Source: Chiridota heheva (Eukaryota; Echinodermata; Holothuroidea; Apodida; Chiridotidae). From it: a stretch of DNA of 64,000 nucleotides. Location of the stretch: positions 477,001 to 541,000 of the forward strand of contig JAIGNY010001641.1 of NCBI GenBank assembly GCA_020152595.1, read 5' to 3'. The translations under genes and the position numbers were made by a program. Position 1 is the first letter of the stretch. Every line of letters starts with the position of its first letter. Under the pieces are notes generated by a model. The model was not told the origin of the DNA and ran no database searches. It worked only from the letters and a program-made list of their open reading frames with translations. This document shows, in pieces, positions 21,693 to 33,742 of the stretch.

Positions 21693-22619
21693 GCGTTTGT
21701 AAGTCTAAATAAGTGTACAGCAAACAATTGTTCTCGCCCGACAAAATGGTGATGTAAACAAAGTCACGTGACCTCATGACATCAGCTGAAAGACACAGGC
21801 AATAACATTTTCATTGATAAAGTCACTCTAAGCTATGTGACTTAACTTTGACTATGCTACCTCGTGTCATGATCAACTGAACTTCATATGGAAAGTGCAA
21901 TATAGCCCAACATACATGGAGGTTTTTGAAACCTTACTTTAAAACCTTACCTGTTAGGGTGTAATGTTATGCTTTAAATTCTCCCTGTATGGTCGGCAAA
22001 TCCTCCGCAGGCTATCCTACCAATCTTTCCATTTTCAACCCATAAAAAATGCCATAAATTATTAAACAATGGTATCATAAGATTTCAAAATCATGCAATT
22101 CTTGCCTAAATACTTCAAAATGATCACTCACACAAGACAAACAGGTCAATAAAATGGTTAGTAGAAGAAGAGAGATCGTTCGTTAGTCCTAGGCCTAGTG
22201 TTAACACACGGTAGGCCTATGTATGTACTTCACACCAGCTATATTGCAATATCAGGGCAAGTAAGGAAAACATTAAATTGCAACTTTTTTCCTTGAAGAA
22301 TTTTCTTTTATTCTTCAAAGCTATTGAACATAAACTTCCTTTGAAAAATTGTAAATTCAAGCAAAAGAAAAGGCTTAATATACATACCTATTTGGACAAC
22401 ATTCTCCAGGCACCAAGTTCAACTGCCTGACTGCAAGTTGCAAAAAGTTAGAATAATTCCAACGGCCTACTACTAGCTGACTAGCCTCCGCCACGTCAGC
22501 TAGCTGTATATGGTGAATCTTCTTTGTCTTCCATTGCAATATCAGCAGATGCATGTTGAAATAGTTAATTTTACATCTCTTTTTCTGTGCAAATTGTAAT
22601 TGATCAGGATTTAATATTT
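21693..22619. other. Spacer between inverted satellite arrays, right part
   Basis: It contains a second CACGTG palindrome at 21765 within AGTCACGTGACCTCATGACA, inverted relative to TCATCACGTGACT at 21271. The rest is AT-rich with no coding signal. Confidence 0.3.
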
Positions 22620-23570
22620 AGTTGGATGGTGGAGGGTGATGAGAAGTTTGTCCCCCTATAACTTTGGTCATGTACCTAAAGGTCAAAGGTCAAATAATTG
22701 ATTAAAAAGAGAAAAGTTTGCATCATTTGTAATATATGGTTGGATGGTGATGAGAAATTTGTCCCCCTAAAACTTTGGTCATGTGCCTAAAGGTCAAATA
22801 ATTGATTAAAAAGAGAAAAGTTTGCATCTCTTTTTATGGGAAAACCTAATTGATCTTGAGTTGCTATTTGGTGGGATGGTGGAAGGTGATGAGAAGTTTG
22901 TTCCCCTATAACTTGGGTCATGTACCAGAAGGTCAAAGGTCAAATAATTGATTAAAAAGAGAAACGTTTGCATCTCTTTTTATGGGAAAACTGCTCTTGA
23001 TCTTTGAGTTAATATTTGGTGGGATGGTGGAGGGTGATGAGAAGTTTGTCCCCCTATAACTTGGATCATGTACCTAAAGGTCAAAGATCAAATAATTGAT
23101 TAAAAAGATAAAAATTTGCATCTCTTTTTTTTGGGGGGAAACCGTAATTAATCTTGGTTAATATTTCATGGGATGGTATGGGATGATGAGAGTTTGTCCT
23201 CCTATAAATTGGGTGACATACCTAAAAGGTCAGAGGTCAAATGTTTTATTAAAGCGAAAAAATGTTGCATCTCTTTTCTTGGAAAACCGTAATTGATCTT
23301 TTTTATATTACATGGGATGATGAGAAGTTTGTCCCCTATAACTTGGGTCACGTACCTAAAAGGTCAGAAGTTAAATAATTGATAAGAGGGGAAATTGGGA
23401 TGGTGGGGGATGATGAGAAGTTTGTCCCTATAATTTGGGTCATGTACTTAAATAGAGAGGTCAAATAAGGAACATGATGCAAGTGTTTTGATGGGAAAAC
23501 CATAATTGATCTTGAGTTGATATTTGGTGGGATAGTGTGGGATGATGAGAAGTTTGTATACTTCCACAAT
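22620..23570 (+). repeat. ~145-bp satellite, array 2
   Basis: About eight units. GATGAGAAGTTTGTCC or a close variant recurs at about 22641, 22752, 22891, 23039, 23188, 23321, 23414 and 23547; spacing is mostly 133-149 bp, with shorter units from deletions. Each unit also carries AGGTCAAA..AATTGATTAA and TTTGCATCTCTTTT. The units are the inverted relatives of 20385-21060 but carry extra sequence, so the two arrays amplified separately. Confidence 0.9.
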
Positions 23571-24249
23571 TTCTTTAATTCTCCTTTGGCGCTATTTCAA
23601 GTGTTTAATCTCATATGGTACAAATGTTTCTTTTCAGCTAGGCACTTATATTAAATGAATAAGTAGTAGTATTCTGTTTTGACGTGTTGTAAATTGTTCA
23701 TCTGTTGACAAAAACCTACCATTTTGGCCCAGAATGTGTTCATGTGTAAGTGTTTATTACAAAATGAGAGGGTGGAGGAACAAGAGAAAACTTTGCTTTG
23801 TAGGACATAACCTATTATGTATCTTGATCTGAGGAGGCATGCAGTTTTTTGGTGAAACTTTATGTTGGTGAAGAATAACTACATTATTTTCTAGTCAGTT
23901 GGAATAAGGTTCAGTGCTTCATTCAATGTAACATTCTACAATTGTGTTTTTAAAAGTATGATAATTGTAACTTTTGCAACTTTTGATTTTCTTCATCATG
24001 TGTGATGTGCATGTAACTCTTTAATTATCATTGTGCTACTGAATACAATTACTTTCCTGGAAGACAAGTCTTATTCCTTTTTCTTTGTTGTTTTGACATT
24101 CATTTGAGATTCTTATTTGACTATGTTTAATTTGCTTGTTGCTGACTTAACAAGTAGTATAATGCTGATACCTTAACTTTACTTTTCCTATAAAAAAATA
24201 CATCATTGAGATCATAAGATAAAAATTCATCCTTAATTTTCTTTCAATG
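23571..24249. other. AT-rich DNA without recognised features
   Basis: Nothing recognised. Confidence 0.35.
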
Positions 24250-24720
24250 TTGAGAAAAAATTATGAGTCAGAATGTCATGCTAATATCAGCTCCTACTTA
24301 GAATGTGGTACTCGGGGAAAAATACTCTTAAGTCTAAAATGTTGTGTCCATGTCAGCCTCAGAAAAAACAAAGCTAAAATAAAATGTTGTGTCCGCCTCA
24401 GAAAAACAACAAAGGTGAAATGTTGTGTCCTTGTGAGTCTCAGAAAAAAAGTCAGTTACAATGTCATGCCTGTGTGGGCCTACTTGGCTGTCATGTTGAT
24501 GTTCTGTCAGGAAAAAAGATTAAGTTATAAATGTCATGCTTATGTCGTGCCCATGTTAGCTCTAGGAGGAAAAATAGTATAAAATGTTGTGCTCATGTCG
24601 GCCCCAACTTCTTTGTAGTGCTCATGTTGTGTCCACAACATTAAACAAAATTATGAATGTCAGTTCCAAATTTTAATGTCGGCCTCAATGTTGGGGCTTA
24701 GTTGTCTCCACCATGTCAGC
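24250..24720 (+). repeat. Degenerate word-repeat segment (AATGTTGTGTCC words)
   Basis: AATGTTGTGTCC, AATGTCATGC, ATGTCGGCC and CCTCAGAAAAA recur at irregular spacing. It is not a simple tandem repeat: varied filler separates the words. The words match those of 16440-16740 in inverted orientation. The open frame 24247-24582 is a by-product. Confidence 0.6.
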
Positions 24721-24739
24721 CTTGGTGGGGCTTAATATG

Positions 24740-25460
24740 ATTTTGCTGAAAAGAGCTTGCAAACACGATATCTAAAGAACGAGAAACTGGATTCAAGTCA
24801 TGTGGTACACAGATAGGTCATGGTCCATAGATGTTCCGTATTGTTTTTGTGGCAATGTCATGCATATTAATGAGTAAGCTGGAGCTTAATGTAAAAAATT
24901 TGAAATGCTCATATTATAACAACCACATGTATGTTTTGTTTCATATTTGGTACAGTTATGATGTTTGCTAATGTGTACATGTTCATGGTATCAAAACACT
25001 TAATTTCATCAATATGCATAGTGGGCAGAGCTTAATATGATTTGCTGAAAAAGGCTTGTAATCATGGTATCTTAAGAGATAATGTGAAACACAAATAGCC
25101 CATGGTCTGGATGTGCCTTATTGGTTTTGGTGGTGATACCATGCATATTAATGAGCAGGCGGGGCTTACCTAAAACTCTTCAAACATGATACCCCCGAGT
25201 AACCGTATGTCTGTTTTTCATCATACTTGCTATGATGTTGTTAAGTTATTGTGTCATGCTAGTGTTGTCAATAGGTATGTCTATTTTATTGATCTGCATC
25301 ATGCATGGTGGCCATGGCTTATAAATATATATATTCTGGAACAAATGTTTCATGATATTCAATGACACGACAGTTAATACAAAACTCGCAAATCAATCAG
25401 CATATGAAAAAAAAAAGCATCGGAATCACAAAGCCTTTTGGTTCTAGTTGAAATTCTACT
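24740..25460 (+). repeat. ~295-bp satellite, locus 1 (about two units)
   Basis: Units contain GGTACACAGATAG..CATGG, CATGCATATTAATGAG, GTGTACATGTTCATGGTATC and GTGGGCAGAGCTTAATATGA. The array ends with TTTCATGATAT, AATCAATCAGCATATG and CCTTTTGGTTCT, the same edge as at 55085-55195. No coding potential was recognised. Confidence 0.85.
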
Positions 25461-25847
25461 GAAAACGGGGCTTGACATTTTTTCCCCTTTCCCCATGGAA
25501 TTACTGTTCTGCTTTCACAGATGAACATCTTTGACCTCCAAAATTATCCTTTACAAAAAGTAACAAATCTTGAGAGCAGACGCTAGCCTGTACATCTTCT
25601 AATCACAGGGGAGCACCCTTTTATCATTTTGTCCTGAAGACTTTTACAATGGTGCCTCTTAGGTTTTAAGGTAAATTATGGGTTTGTGGGAATTAAGAAA
25701 AGAGAATGTGACATACCGTACCCGGGTGACATATTTCTAAGGTCGACTTGTAACTTCTATCTTATCTTAGTTCTTAGCAACTCTCTGCTTCTATTATGTT
25801 TTAAAGGCCTCTAAAGTCTGAAAAGTGATTTGCATGAATTTTTGCCC

Positions 25848-26080
25848 CATGTGAGACTTCAGCTATTTAGCTGATTTCAGCTATTTTCCAAGCTAATTTA
25901 ACCTATTTTCTGGATAATATACAATACTTAGCTATTTTGATGAGAAAATTGATCAATTTCAGCATGTGAGACTTCAACTATTTAGCTAACTGCAGCTATT
26001 TTCCAATCTAATTTTACCTATTTTCTGCATAATTGACAATACTTGGCTCTTTTGATGAGAAAATTGATCAATTTCAGCTA
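25848..26080 (+). repeat. 116-bp tandem duplication
   Basis: CATGTGAGACTTCA.CTATTTAGCT begins two adjacent copies, each ending GATGAGAAAATTGATCAATTTCAGC. Within each copy CAGCTATTT words also recur. Confidence 0.9.
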
Positions 26081-26582
26081 CTTTTATAAATCATCACTCA
26101 CATGTCGTCTGTAGCTATAGTATGTCCCTACAGATTAAAATGACTAAGGATCAGTGCAGTATATTTATGAGTGCATAATCAAAATATGCTCTTTATTTTG
26201 TTGTAAAAACAAATACTGCATCAGTGGGAATTTAAGTAAATGCAAGAATAATTGTTTTTTTGTATAACTTTTATACACACATGAATTCACAGTCAAATGT
26301 AAGAAGATAGTCGGAAGAAGTGAGGGTCCTACCCTCCTCTCCCCCTCTCAAGTTTTGGACATGGATATCAAAAGTACCCCTCCCCTATTTAGATACTCAG
26401 GGGTTATACATTATATTACATATGACATCATCAAATGAATGTTGTGTATGGGCTCATTTCGCAAAAAAGCAAGATGATTATTCTAATGAAGAAGACCATT
26501 GTTTGCTGTCATGTCTCCAGAATTTTTGTAGTTGTATTTATGTCTTTATCATTCAATGAACTTACATATATTGCAAAAAATC

Positions 26583-26999
26583 TAGTACTCAATGTTACTT
26601 TAGAATTTGTCATTTATTTATTTACTACATAAATCTAGTACTAAATGTTACTTTAGAATTTGTCATTTATTTATTTACTACATAAATCTAGTACTAAATG
26701 TTACTTTCGAATTTGTCATTTATTTATTGACTACATAAATCTAGTACTAAATGTTATTTTACAATTTGTCATTTATTTATTTACTACATAAATCTAGTAC
26801 TAAATGTTACTTTCGAATTTGTCATTTATTTATTTACTACATAAATCTAGTACTAAATGTTACTTTCGAATTTGTCATTTATTTATTGACTACATAAATC
26901 TAGTACTAAATGTTATTTTACAATTTGTCATTTATTTATTTACTACATAAATCTAGTACTAAATGTTACTTTACAATTTGTCATTTATTTGTTAACTAC
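26583..26999 (+). repeat. 53-bp satellite with trimeric higher-order units
   Basis: About 7.8 units of ACATAAATCTAGTACTAAAT plus TTTGTCATTTATTTATT. Variant bases follow a period of three: units ending ATTTACT, ATTGACT and then one with TTTTACAATTTG recur in order, so units 2-4 and 5-7 are copies of a 159-bp block. Confidence 0.95.
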
Positions 27000-27444
27000 A
27001 TATCTATATCAGAAGTAAAAGTCTCATCTTTAAAATATAGAGCCTTATTTTCTCTGAAAATCAATCCTAAAGGTATTTCTACTTCGAATTACAGCTAGTA
27101 TTTTCCTGGATACAAAATCTAAACATGATTCACAAAGTAAAGATAAACTGTTTGATTACATTCTTTCGGACTGAGCATCAAAATTTGTAAAGCCACCTGC
27201 TTATAATCCTTTAATTTGGTATTGTCTTTACATTTAAGTAGGACTGAATTAGTCAAGTCTAGATGTATTGCTAACTCTTTATCTTTCAAAACTTGCTATT
27301 TTACCTTTGAGAAAGAAAAAGAAAAAAAGGTGAAAATTTAACAGGAAATTGCTCTTGAAGAAATGTAAAAGCCTCTTGATATAAAGTACATAAAATGGTG
27401 TTTTTTTTTAAGGTATACATGTACAGTTTTTGGTCGTGGCTCTC
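27000..27444. other. AT-rich DNA without recognised features
   Basis: Nothing recognised. Confidence 0.35.
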
Positions 27445-27940
27445 GAGCAGTCTGGTATTGTTGAGCAAGTACATGCTGATCATTAGCCATCTTTGATACA
27501 CCAACTTGCAAAGTTTAGAGTAATTAGGATTATTTGTAAATCAAACTAATGATTTTGATATTATAAAAATACAAAAATTTATACTGCATGAATTTTCAAA
27601 GTAGAAGTGAAATCTGAAAAAAACCACAATGGGATTTTATTTAAGACCTAATTGCAATATGTGTTGGGCACTTACCATTATAGAAAAAGGTGAAAAAACG
27701 TGTTGTCTGCATGGTTCCAGTTGTTTGCATTGTAATATAATACGATGAACTGCAAATATCAAACTCCTGGATTGATGTATACTTGAATGTGTCAAAACAA
27801 TAATAAACCTGATAAAACTGAAGGACTGCATGGGAAGGAAGTGGATTAGATCTGAAGTAATGGGGACACTATCTGGAGTTAAATTGTATTCGCTTTTCGA
27901 GTGCTGAAACAAAGTTTATTTGGCCAAACCAAAATCGTGT
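27445..27940 (+). repeat. Dispersed repeat, partial copy of 3075-4080
   Basis: GTATTGTTGAG, CATCTTTGATACACCAACTT, CAATGGGATTTTATTTAA, ATTATAGAAAAAGGTGAA and AAGGAAGTGGATTAGATCTG follow the order of 3520-4080. A minus-strand open frame at 27637-27912 is incidental. Confidence 0.85.
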
Positions 27941-28264
27941 AAGGTTAAAATTCCCGACAAATTGTAGGCTATGTATGTTAGCTGGCGCCAGCGGCGTCCA
28001 GTGCGAGCGCATTACAGGACCCGCCCAGGGCCCCTAGTGGGGTATTTGGAGAGGTAAATTTTGATCAGAATTAGCATAGAATGTTTGTTCTTCAGTTATC
28101 TTTTTGGAAAGAGCTACCATATCTTCCACACAAGGAATCATTAAAATTCAACTGCATGTCAGCAGCATGGGAAGATATTTGACATTGCAGGATTTTATCA
28201 TTTGTACCAAAAAAACATATAAAAATATATGAGTCTCTTATCACTGTCCAAAAACATATTTGTA

Positions 28265-28490
28265 AAGAGGGAGGGGTCGTTTATTGAAAATTTGGCAACA
28301 TTTCCAGAAAATGAAGGAAACTTACTGAAATTAAAAAACATAATAATAAAGGAAATTTTAGGAAAATGGAAGGAAATTGCTTGAAAATTGATAGAAACCT
28401 TTCGATAATTGAAGAAAAATTCTTGAAAATGAAGGAAATTGCATGAAAATTAAGCAAATTTCATGAAATTAGGGTATGTATATAGCCCAT
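28265..28490 (+). repeat. Degenerate GAAAATT/AAGGAAATT short repeat
   Basis: GAAAATTGA, AAATGAAGGAAATT and similar words recur. The same kind of sequence is at 50405-50715 and, on the other strand, at 58260-58385, each next to a G-rich GGGAGGGG or GGGGTGGGG run. This suggests a dispersed element. Confidence 0.6.
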
Positions 28491-28506
28491 TATGCAAATA
28501 TCTTGT

Positions 28507-28533
28507 GTATATATATATATATATATATATATA
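28507..28533. repeat. (TA)n microsatellite
   Basis: Short pure TA tract directly before the word element at 28541. Confidence 0.9.
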
Positions 28534-28540
28534 GTATTGA

Positions 28541-29003
28541 TATACCCTTACAGAAATGGTGAGCTTGTCGCGAGCTCGTATTGAACCTCTTTGACGAGCT
28601 CGTGATGAGCTCATCAAAATGTTACAAACTAGCTCGCATCAAGCTCGCAAGTGAAACTTTAACGAGCTCATAACATTTCCTTGACGAGCTCGTTTTTGGC
28701 CAAAATGGCGAGCTAGTCAATATGGCTAGCTCTTTGAAATGGGGAACTCGTCAAACTAGCAAGCTTGTCACAGGATCCAGGAAAGAAAACAAGCTTATAT
28801 TGTATCCCTGACGACCGCGCCGCGAGCTCCTAATTGGAACCTTTACGAGCTCGTCATATAATGACAAGTTCGTCATGCTCATGACGAGCTGTGAACTCGT
28901 CAAAGTGGCGAGCTCATCAGAGCATCCAGGAAAAATGAGCTCGTCACGAGCTCGTCAGGGAAACAAGCTTGCCGCGAACTCATAAGGGAAATGAGCTTAC
29001 AAA
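28541..29003 (+). repeat. Word element: TACCCTTACAG end plus GAGCTCGTCA words
   Basis: It starts TACCCTTACAGAAATGG. GAGCTC, CGAGCTCGTCA, AAGCTTGTC and one-base variants recur about 25 times at irregular spacing, so the segment is dense in short palindromes. Filler such as TTGGAACCTTTACG is shared with the 54487-54623 insertion (CTATTTGGAACCTTTTTA on its minus strand), where the words are instead CAAGCTTGCG-like. No open frame. The right edge is approximate. Confidence 0.7.
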
Positions 29004-29430
29004 TTCGAAAGTATGAATATTGTATATTTCATGTTTAACATAAAAAAGTAAGTTTTTTCCAAATGGCAGAATGAATTGCATCCTTATTTGCAGAACGAGT
29101 TGGCACTGTCGTGCTGAAAAGGAAAACATCATCACTTCTTGTAACTGTTTAAAACATACTTTTGTTAAAAGTATATCTTTCCCAAATATCTTTTTTGAAT
29201 AGTTCTGCTCTGTAAGTTTTCACTGTGGAAAAAAAAGCACAAAGGAAATATACACACAAAACTCTTATAGGCTCAAAAATAAGGCCTTCTGTCTCACAAT
29301 ATTAAATAGGGTAGATACTAAATACAAAATAAGGTCAATAACAATCATGAGAAAATAATCATCTTTACCAGGAATGGTCCATCAATCATTCATGGGTTTT
29401 GCACAAATCCTCCCATGACGACGACGACGA
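29004..29430. other. AT-rich DNA without recognised features
   Basis: Ends with a short (GAC)n run at about 29417-29430; nothing else recognised. Confidence 0.35.
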
Positions 29431-29690
29431 GTGAACACACAATTACAATGACGGGGTCATCGCCTGCATATTCAGTTATGATAGTAACAATGCTGTCACG
29501 AATTGCTTAATACGACCCGGGCGAGAACACAGGTACGACGTACGGACAGATATAACTTCGACAACCAAGTCAATGTCCACGGCCTTTGATAACCAGTTGT
29601 GGTACACTGGCGTGTCTACCCAACCCAGGCTTGAACCCAGGGCCTCGTGGTCTGTAGACAGGTATAATAAACGCTACACCACAATAGGTA
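29431..29690 (-). mobile_element. tRNA-derived SINE, intact copy
   Basis: On the minus strand a tRNA-like head has a box A-like GTGGTGTAGCG (about 29672-29682) and a box B GGTTCAAGCCTGGG (29625-29638) at tRNA spacing. It is followed by about 190 bp of body ending near the (GAC)n run. A second copy with the same backbone lies at 45174-45520. Pol III transcription is inferred from the boxes only. Confidence 0.7.
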
Positions 29691-30334
29691 GATACAAAGT
29701 CCTCCCAAGCATATAATGTATATTTATATTTAGGATTAGTCAAGAACTTATCTGATCATAGAGCTTCCACACATGGAGAGTGGACAATCTAAAACGTTTA
29801 TATCAATGAGAGTAGCCGCCGTCGTAAAACTCCCTAAATCACTTATCAGAAGTCGTAAATAATCCCGGAAAAATCCTCATTAAATCAATTCACAACATGC
29901 GCTTTGACATCGCTCTCGTGGAGATGGCCCGCTTACGTAATAGGTGTACCAGCTTGTGTGTAACGCATCGTATATACACAGTACATTTATACTGAGTGTG
30001 TCCAGCTGTTTTAAACTCTGTACTGTTAGATAGGCCTACATTTCTTGGCAGTTTTAGTTACTAAAGTAAACAATATTCAGGCTTAAGAAAATGGCATACG
30101 GAAAAGAAAAGAAGCTTTTCTTCTGACTTACCATATCACATGTACCCAGGCAAATGTCTTCTACCACTTTTCAACAGAATTTCAAAAAAATTAGTACATT
30201 TTGGGGAAAATTTGCCTCCTGTCCCCACACTCTTTTTTTTTTTTTATAAGAGGCCTCCCCACCCCCTCCCTTCCACACACACTTTCCAAATGAAGCCCTA
30301 ATTGCCAAACATTATGTAGGCCTAACATTAGCTG
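29691..30334. other. AT-rich DNA with a diverged inverted repeat end
   Basis: GAGCTTCCACACATGG at about 29761 is the reverse complement of CCATGTGTGGAAGCTC at 37187, with partial similarity beyond. This suggests remnants of one family. Nothing else recognised. Confidence 0.35.
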
Positions 30335-30715
30335 TGAGTACTCATCACTCTGACATTGACAAATTCCAGCCAGACATTGGGGAATGTAGGCTGAAGGGCT
30401 TTTGTTAAACACAAGTGAGGACCAGGTACTCACCCTGTGTGTCATTTACCGACTACAATGAGTCACCTTATGTAACATTTACCCACTACAATGAGTACCC
30501 ACTCTGATATTGATCACTTCTAATCAGACTTGTTCACGGGGGTGGGGAATGAAGTGCAAAGGGCTTTTGTCAAACACAAGAGGCCAGGTACCCATCCTAT
30601 GTGTCATTTGCCCACTACAATGAGTCACCTTATGTAACATTTACCCACTGCGAGGAGTACCCACTCTGACATTGACCAATTCTGACTTGTTCATTGAGGT
30701 GAGGAATGAAGCATT
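30335..30715 (+). repeat. ~170-bp tandem repeat (about 2.3 units)
   Basis: CCACTACAATGAGTCACCTT, AACATTTACCCACT, CACTCTGA.ATTGA and GGGCTTTTGT recur in order. The sequence has no coding signal. Confidence 0.85.
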
Positions 30716-32259
30716 TGATGAACTCTAGAGAGGACCAGGCCAATGGGCGGGATACCTTTTGCTTTATCCCCTTCAAATTCAGTCTATAGGGGCCTTAGGC
30801 CCCTGAAAGCTCTATTTATTTGGTGGTCTTGGAAAGTGACTGTATGGAATTCAGGATTCTGTGAAAATTTTGCCTTAAAGGCCTTACCTCATAGCCTTAA
30901 AGGACAACAGGATATACCAGCTAGGTATAAATTTACAAGTCATCATCAATCCCCACCCCCTACCAACACCAAAAAGGACAATATAAAGCAAATTTAGGAG
31001 TCAAAACAAGATTTATTAAAATATGATCAACTTCTGCAAAAAATATGAAGATGATACTCAAGTATCAAGATTGATCTCCATAAATGCAAAATAAATGGTT
31101 ATGGATTTTGCAGCACCTCTTACCAGGTAAAATAGAAACTAATCATTCCAAAGGTATCCAATTATGATATGCATTTCACCCACAAACCAATCATGTTAAG
31201 TGTTACAAAGAAAGACTAAACATAAGCAGAGTAAAATGTGTTAATACATTTTCAAATACATTTTCAAATACATCATATAATTGACATACAACTAAATTCT
31301 CTTATAAATGAAACTGACATTTTCTCATAAGTAATATCTTTCCAATTCTGTACAGTGATCAGAAGAAAATAGGTTAAAGAAAAATTACTGTTGAACCTGT
31401 TAGCTGAATTTTTATATAATTTATTACTTATTTTCGTTGCATTGTATTGTCTTCACCATTTTGTTGTTATGTAAATATTATGAAAAGATGAAAAAATAGA
31501 TTGAAATTTGAAATTCTAAGTTGTTAAAGACCTTAAATACCTACTTCTTTCCTGGGATATAGTGCATGCAACTTGTACTCTACCTGACAAATAATTCAAA
31601 CAGTAAGTTGATGCCCACCTATAATACATCTCTTCCTGTCTCTCTTCGAAGCTTCTCAACCCTAACTTCATAATATCATACTTGAAACAATGGAAGTGTG
31701 GACTCTCATTTATTTATAGCATATAGCATTTATACAGTACTAGTTGCTCAACAAATGTCAATGAAACCTTTAGTGTTTACATTTCCAAAGGCACCTGCTA
31801 GCATCACCAACCAAATTAAATAAAGTTCTGTTGTGTGCCTTTGTTGTGTGTAATCGGATTTCCTTTTTGATTTACCTTGATTTTACCTGTAAATGTTTTT
31901 TTTTGTTTTTTTACATTACCATACCGATAACATTTGCTGTAAAATCTGAACAGCTTAAGACTAATAGCCAATTTAAATGTTTTATGTGAAATTGGTTGAA
32001 GTAAGTTTCCATAAAACCTCCCTATTAAATTAAGAACGAACAAGAATAAAGACCAAAACACTATTTACCTTTCTAAAATGGTGAAAGCCAATAAAGTTAT
32101 AAATAAACCTTATATGACACTCTTGCATTTATCATTTAACTTTCTTTTTTCTATAAAACAAGATACACATAAGTTAAATATTTATGTGCAGTAAATATTT
32201 AGCACAAGACACTGCATAATACTTAATAAAACTGCCTTACAACTGACAAAATAACATAA
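30716..32259. other. AT-rich DNA without recognised features
   Basis: Small local duplications only (for example ACATTTTCAAATAC at 31248-31271). Confidence 0.35.
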
Positions 32260-32310
32260 CCAAAAGCAAGAAAAGCATAAGCAAAAGCAAGAAAAGCATA
32301 AGCAAAAGCC
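32260..32310 (+). repeat. 20-bp tandem repeat
   Basis: AAAAGCAAGAAAAGCATAAGC-type units occur two to three times. Confidence 0.85.
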
Positions 32311-32458
32311 ATACCATCAATACGTAGTTTTTTTTTTGTTTTTTTTTGCTTGCCCATAGTCCAATTTTCTTTAATGCAATAATTCAACACTTTGATGATT
32401 TACATACAGAAATGTTGATGTTGTCTCATTTTGCTAACCCCAAAATATTTGCACATAC

Positions 32459-32801
32459 CGTATTTTCTCTAATAAACGCCCTCGGGCGTTGCATTTGGAA
32501 AACAGGGGGGCGTTTATCCGAGGATAAAGTATGAATAAAAAAATGTAACTTACAAAAAAACGGCAAATTCTTTTGGGCCTATGATATTAGTTTCTTTAAG
32601 CGATTTTTGTGTTTTTAGCATTATTGTGCATGGATTATTAATAGAATATACTCTTTGCATATTTTCCACTTGGTTACGTTCGACTTACAGCCTTTTCAAG
32701 TCACATTCGGCAAGTTAAACGTACGTTGTTACATCCTGAAAGTATGAAAAATAACGGGGGGGGCATTTATTATAGGGGGGGCGTTTATTAAAGAAAATAC
32801 G
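32459..32801. mobile_element. MITE with CGTATTTTCT TIRs (343 bp)
   Basis: The left end CGTATTTTCTCTAATAAACG and the reverse complement of the right end (CGTATTTTCTTTAATAAACG) match at 19 of 20 positions and run on into GCCC. The target duplication is not obvious. No coding capacity. Confidence 0.85.
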
Positions 32802-33440
32802 TTAGACTACTAATCCAATCAATAATGGCTGAGGAAGTGGTGTTATAAGTATGAAGCGCAATAAGCATCAGGATGTCAAGCAACTTTCTCAAAACCAGAT
32901 TCCCTGTAATTGTTGATAGCCTACTAGTATGATAACAAAATCAGTCAGATTTGTATAAATATCAGATCTATAATGATACTGAAAAATAATTTACAGAAGG
33001 GCTAATGCAGTTCATCTGATATTAGGCCTATCTGATATTTGATCACCTTTTCCTGTTAAGTTGTCAGAGGCTCATCACTTATTTCTGCCTCACTTGGTTG
33101 ACTGGCAGTTACATTGCCTTTAAATGTCCCAATTTCTACCTGCAACAACATTGGTTTAGCGTGTGATGTCCAAATTGCTCCATTGTTGGGTTGTCATGGG
33201 AACCATGACAACCTCTGGTTCCAAGCTTCAATGGGTTCCTGGTTGAACTTGTTGCTTAGCACATATGTCTTACCTTCAACTTGCAGCAATTCCTTTGTAA
33301 TTTCAACAAATGTGTTCACTGTGAAAGAAAAAGAGAACAACAACTGTTGTAACTTGGGTTTCTAATGCTGATTTCTTCAATAAACCTGTCTATCAAACCT
33401 GTGACATTGATGTGAAAAAAAGAATGAGTATTTTTTTAAT

Positions 33441-33449
<9 letters not shown>
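32802..33449. other. AT-rich DNA without recognised features
   Basis: A short open frame (33114-33365) has no recognised motif. Confidence 0.35.

Positions 33450-33742
<293 letters not shown>

Noticed and set aside
28541-29003. Simple tandem repeat of GAGCTCGTC
   Set aside because: Spacing is irregular and filler differs between words; it shares filler with an element whose words differ.
29625-29687. Functional tRNA gene
   Set aside because: tRNA-like head only; followed by a SINE body with a second copy elsewhere.
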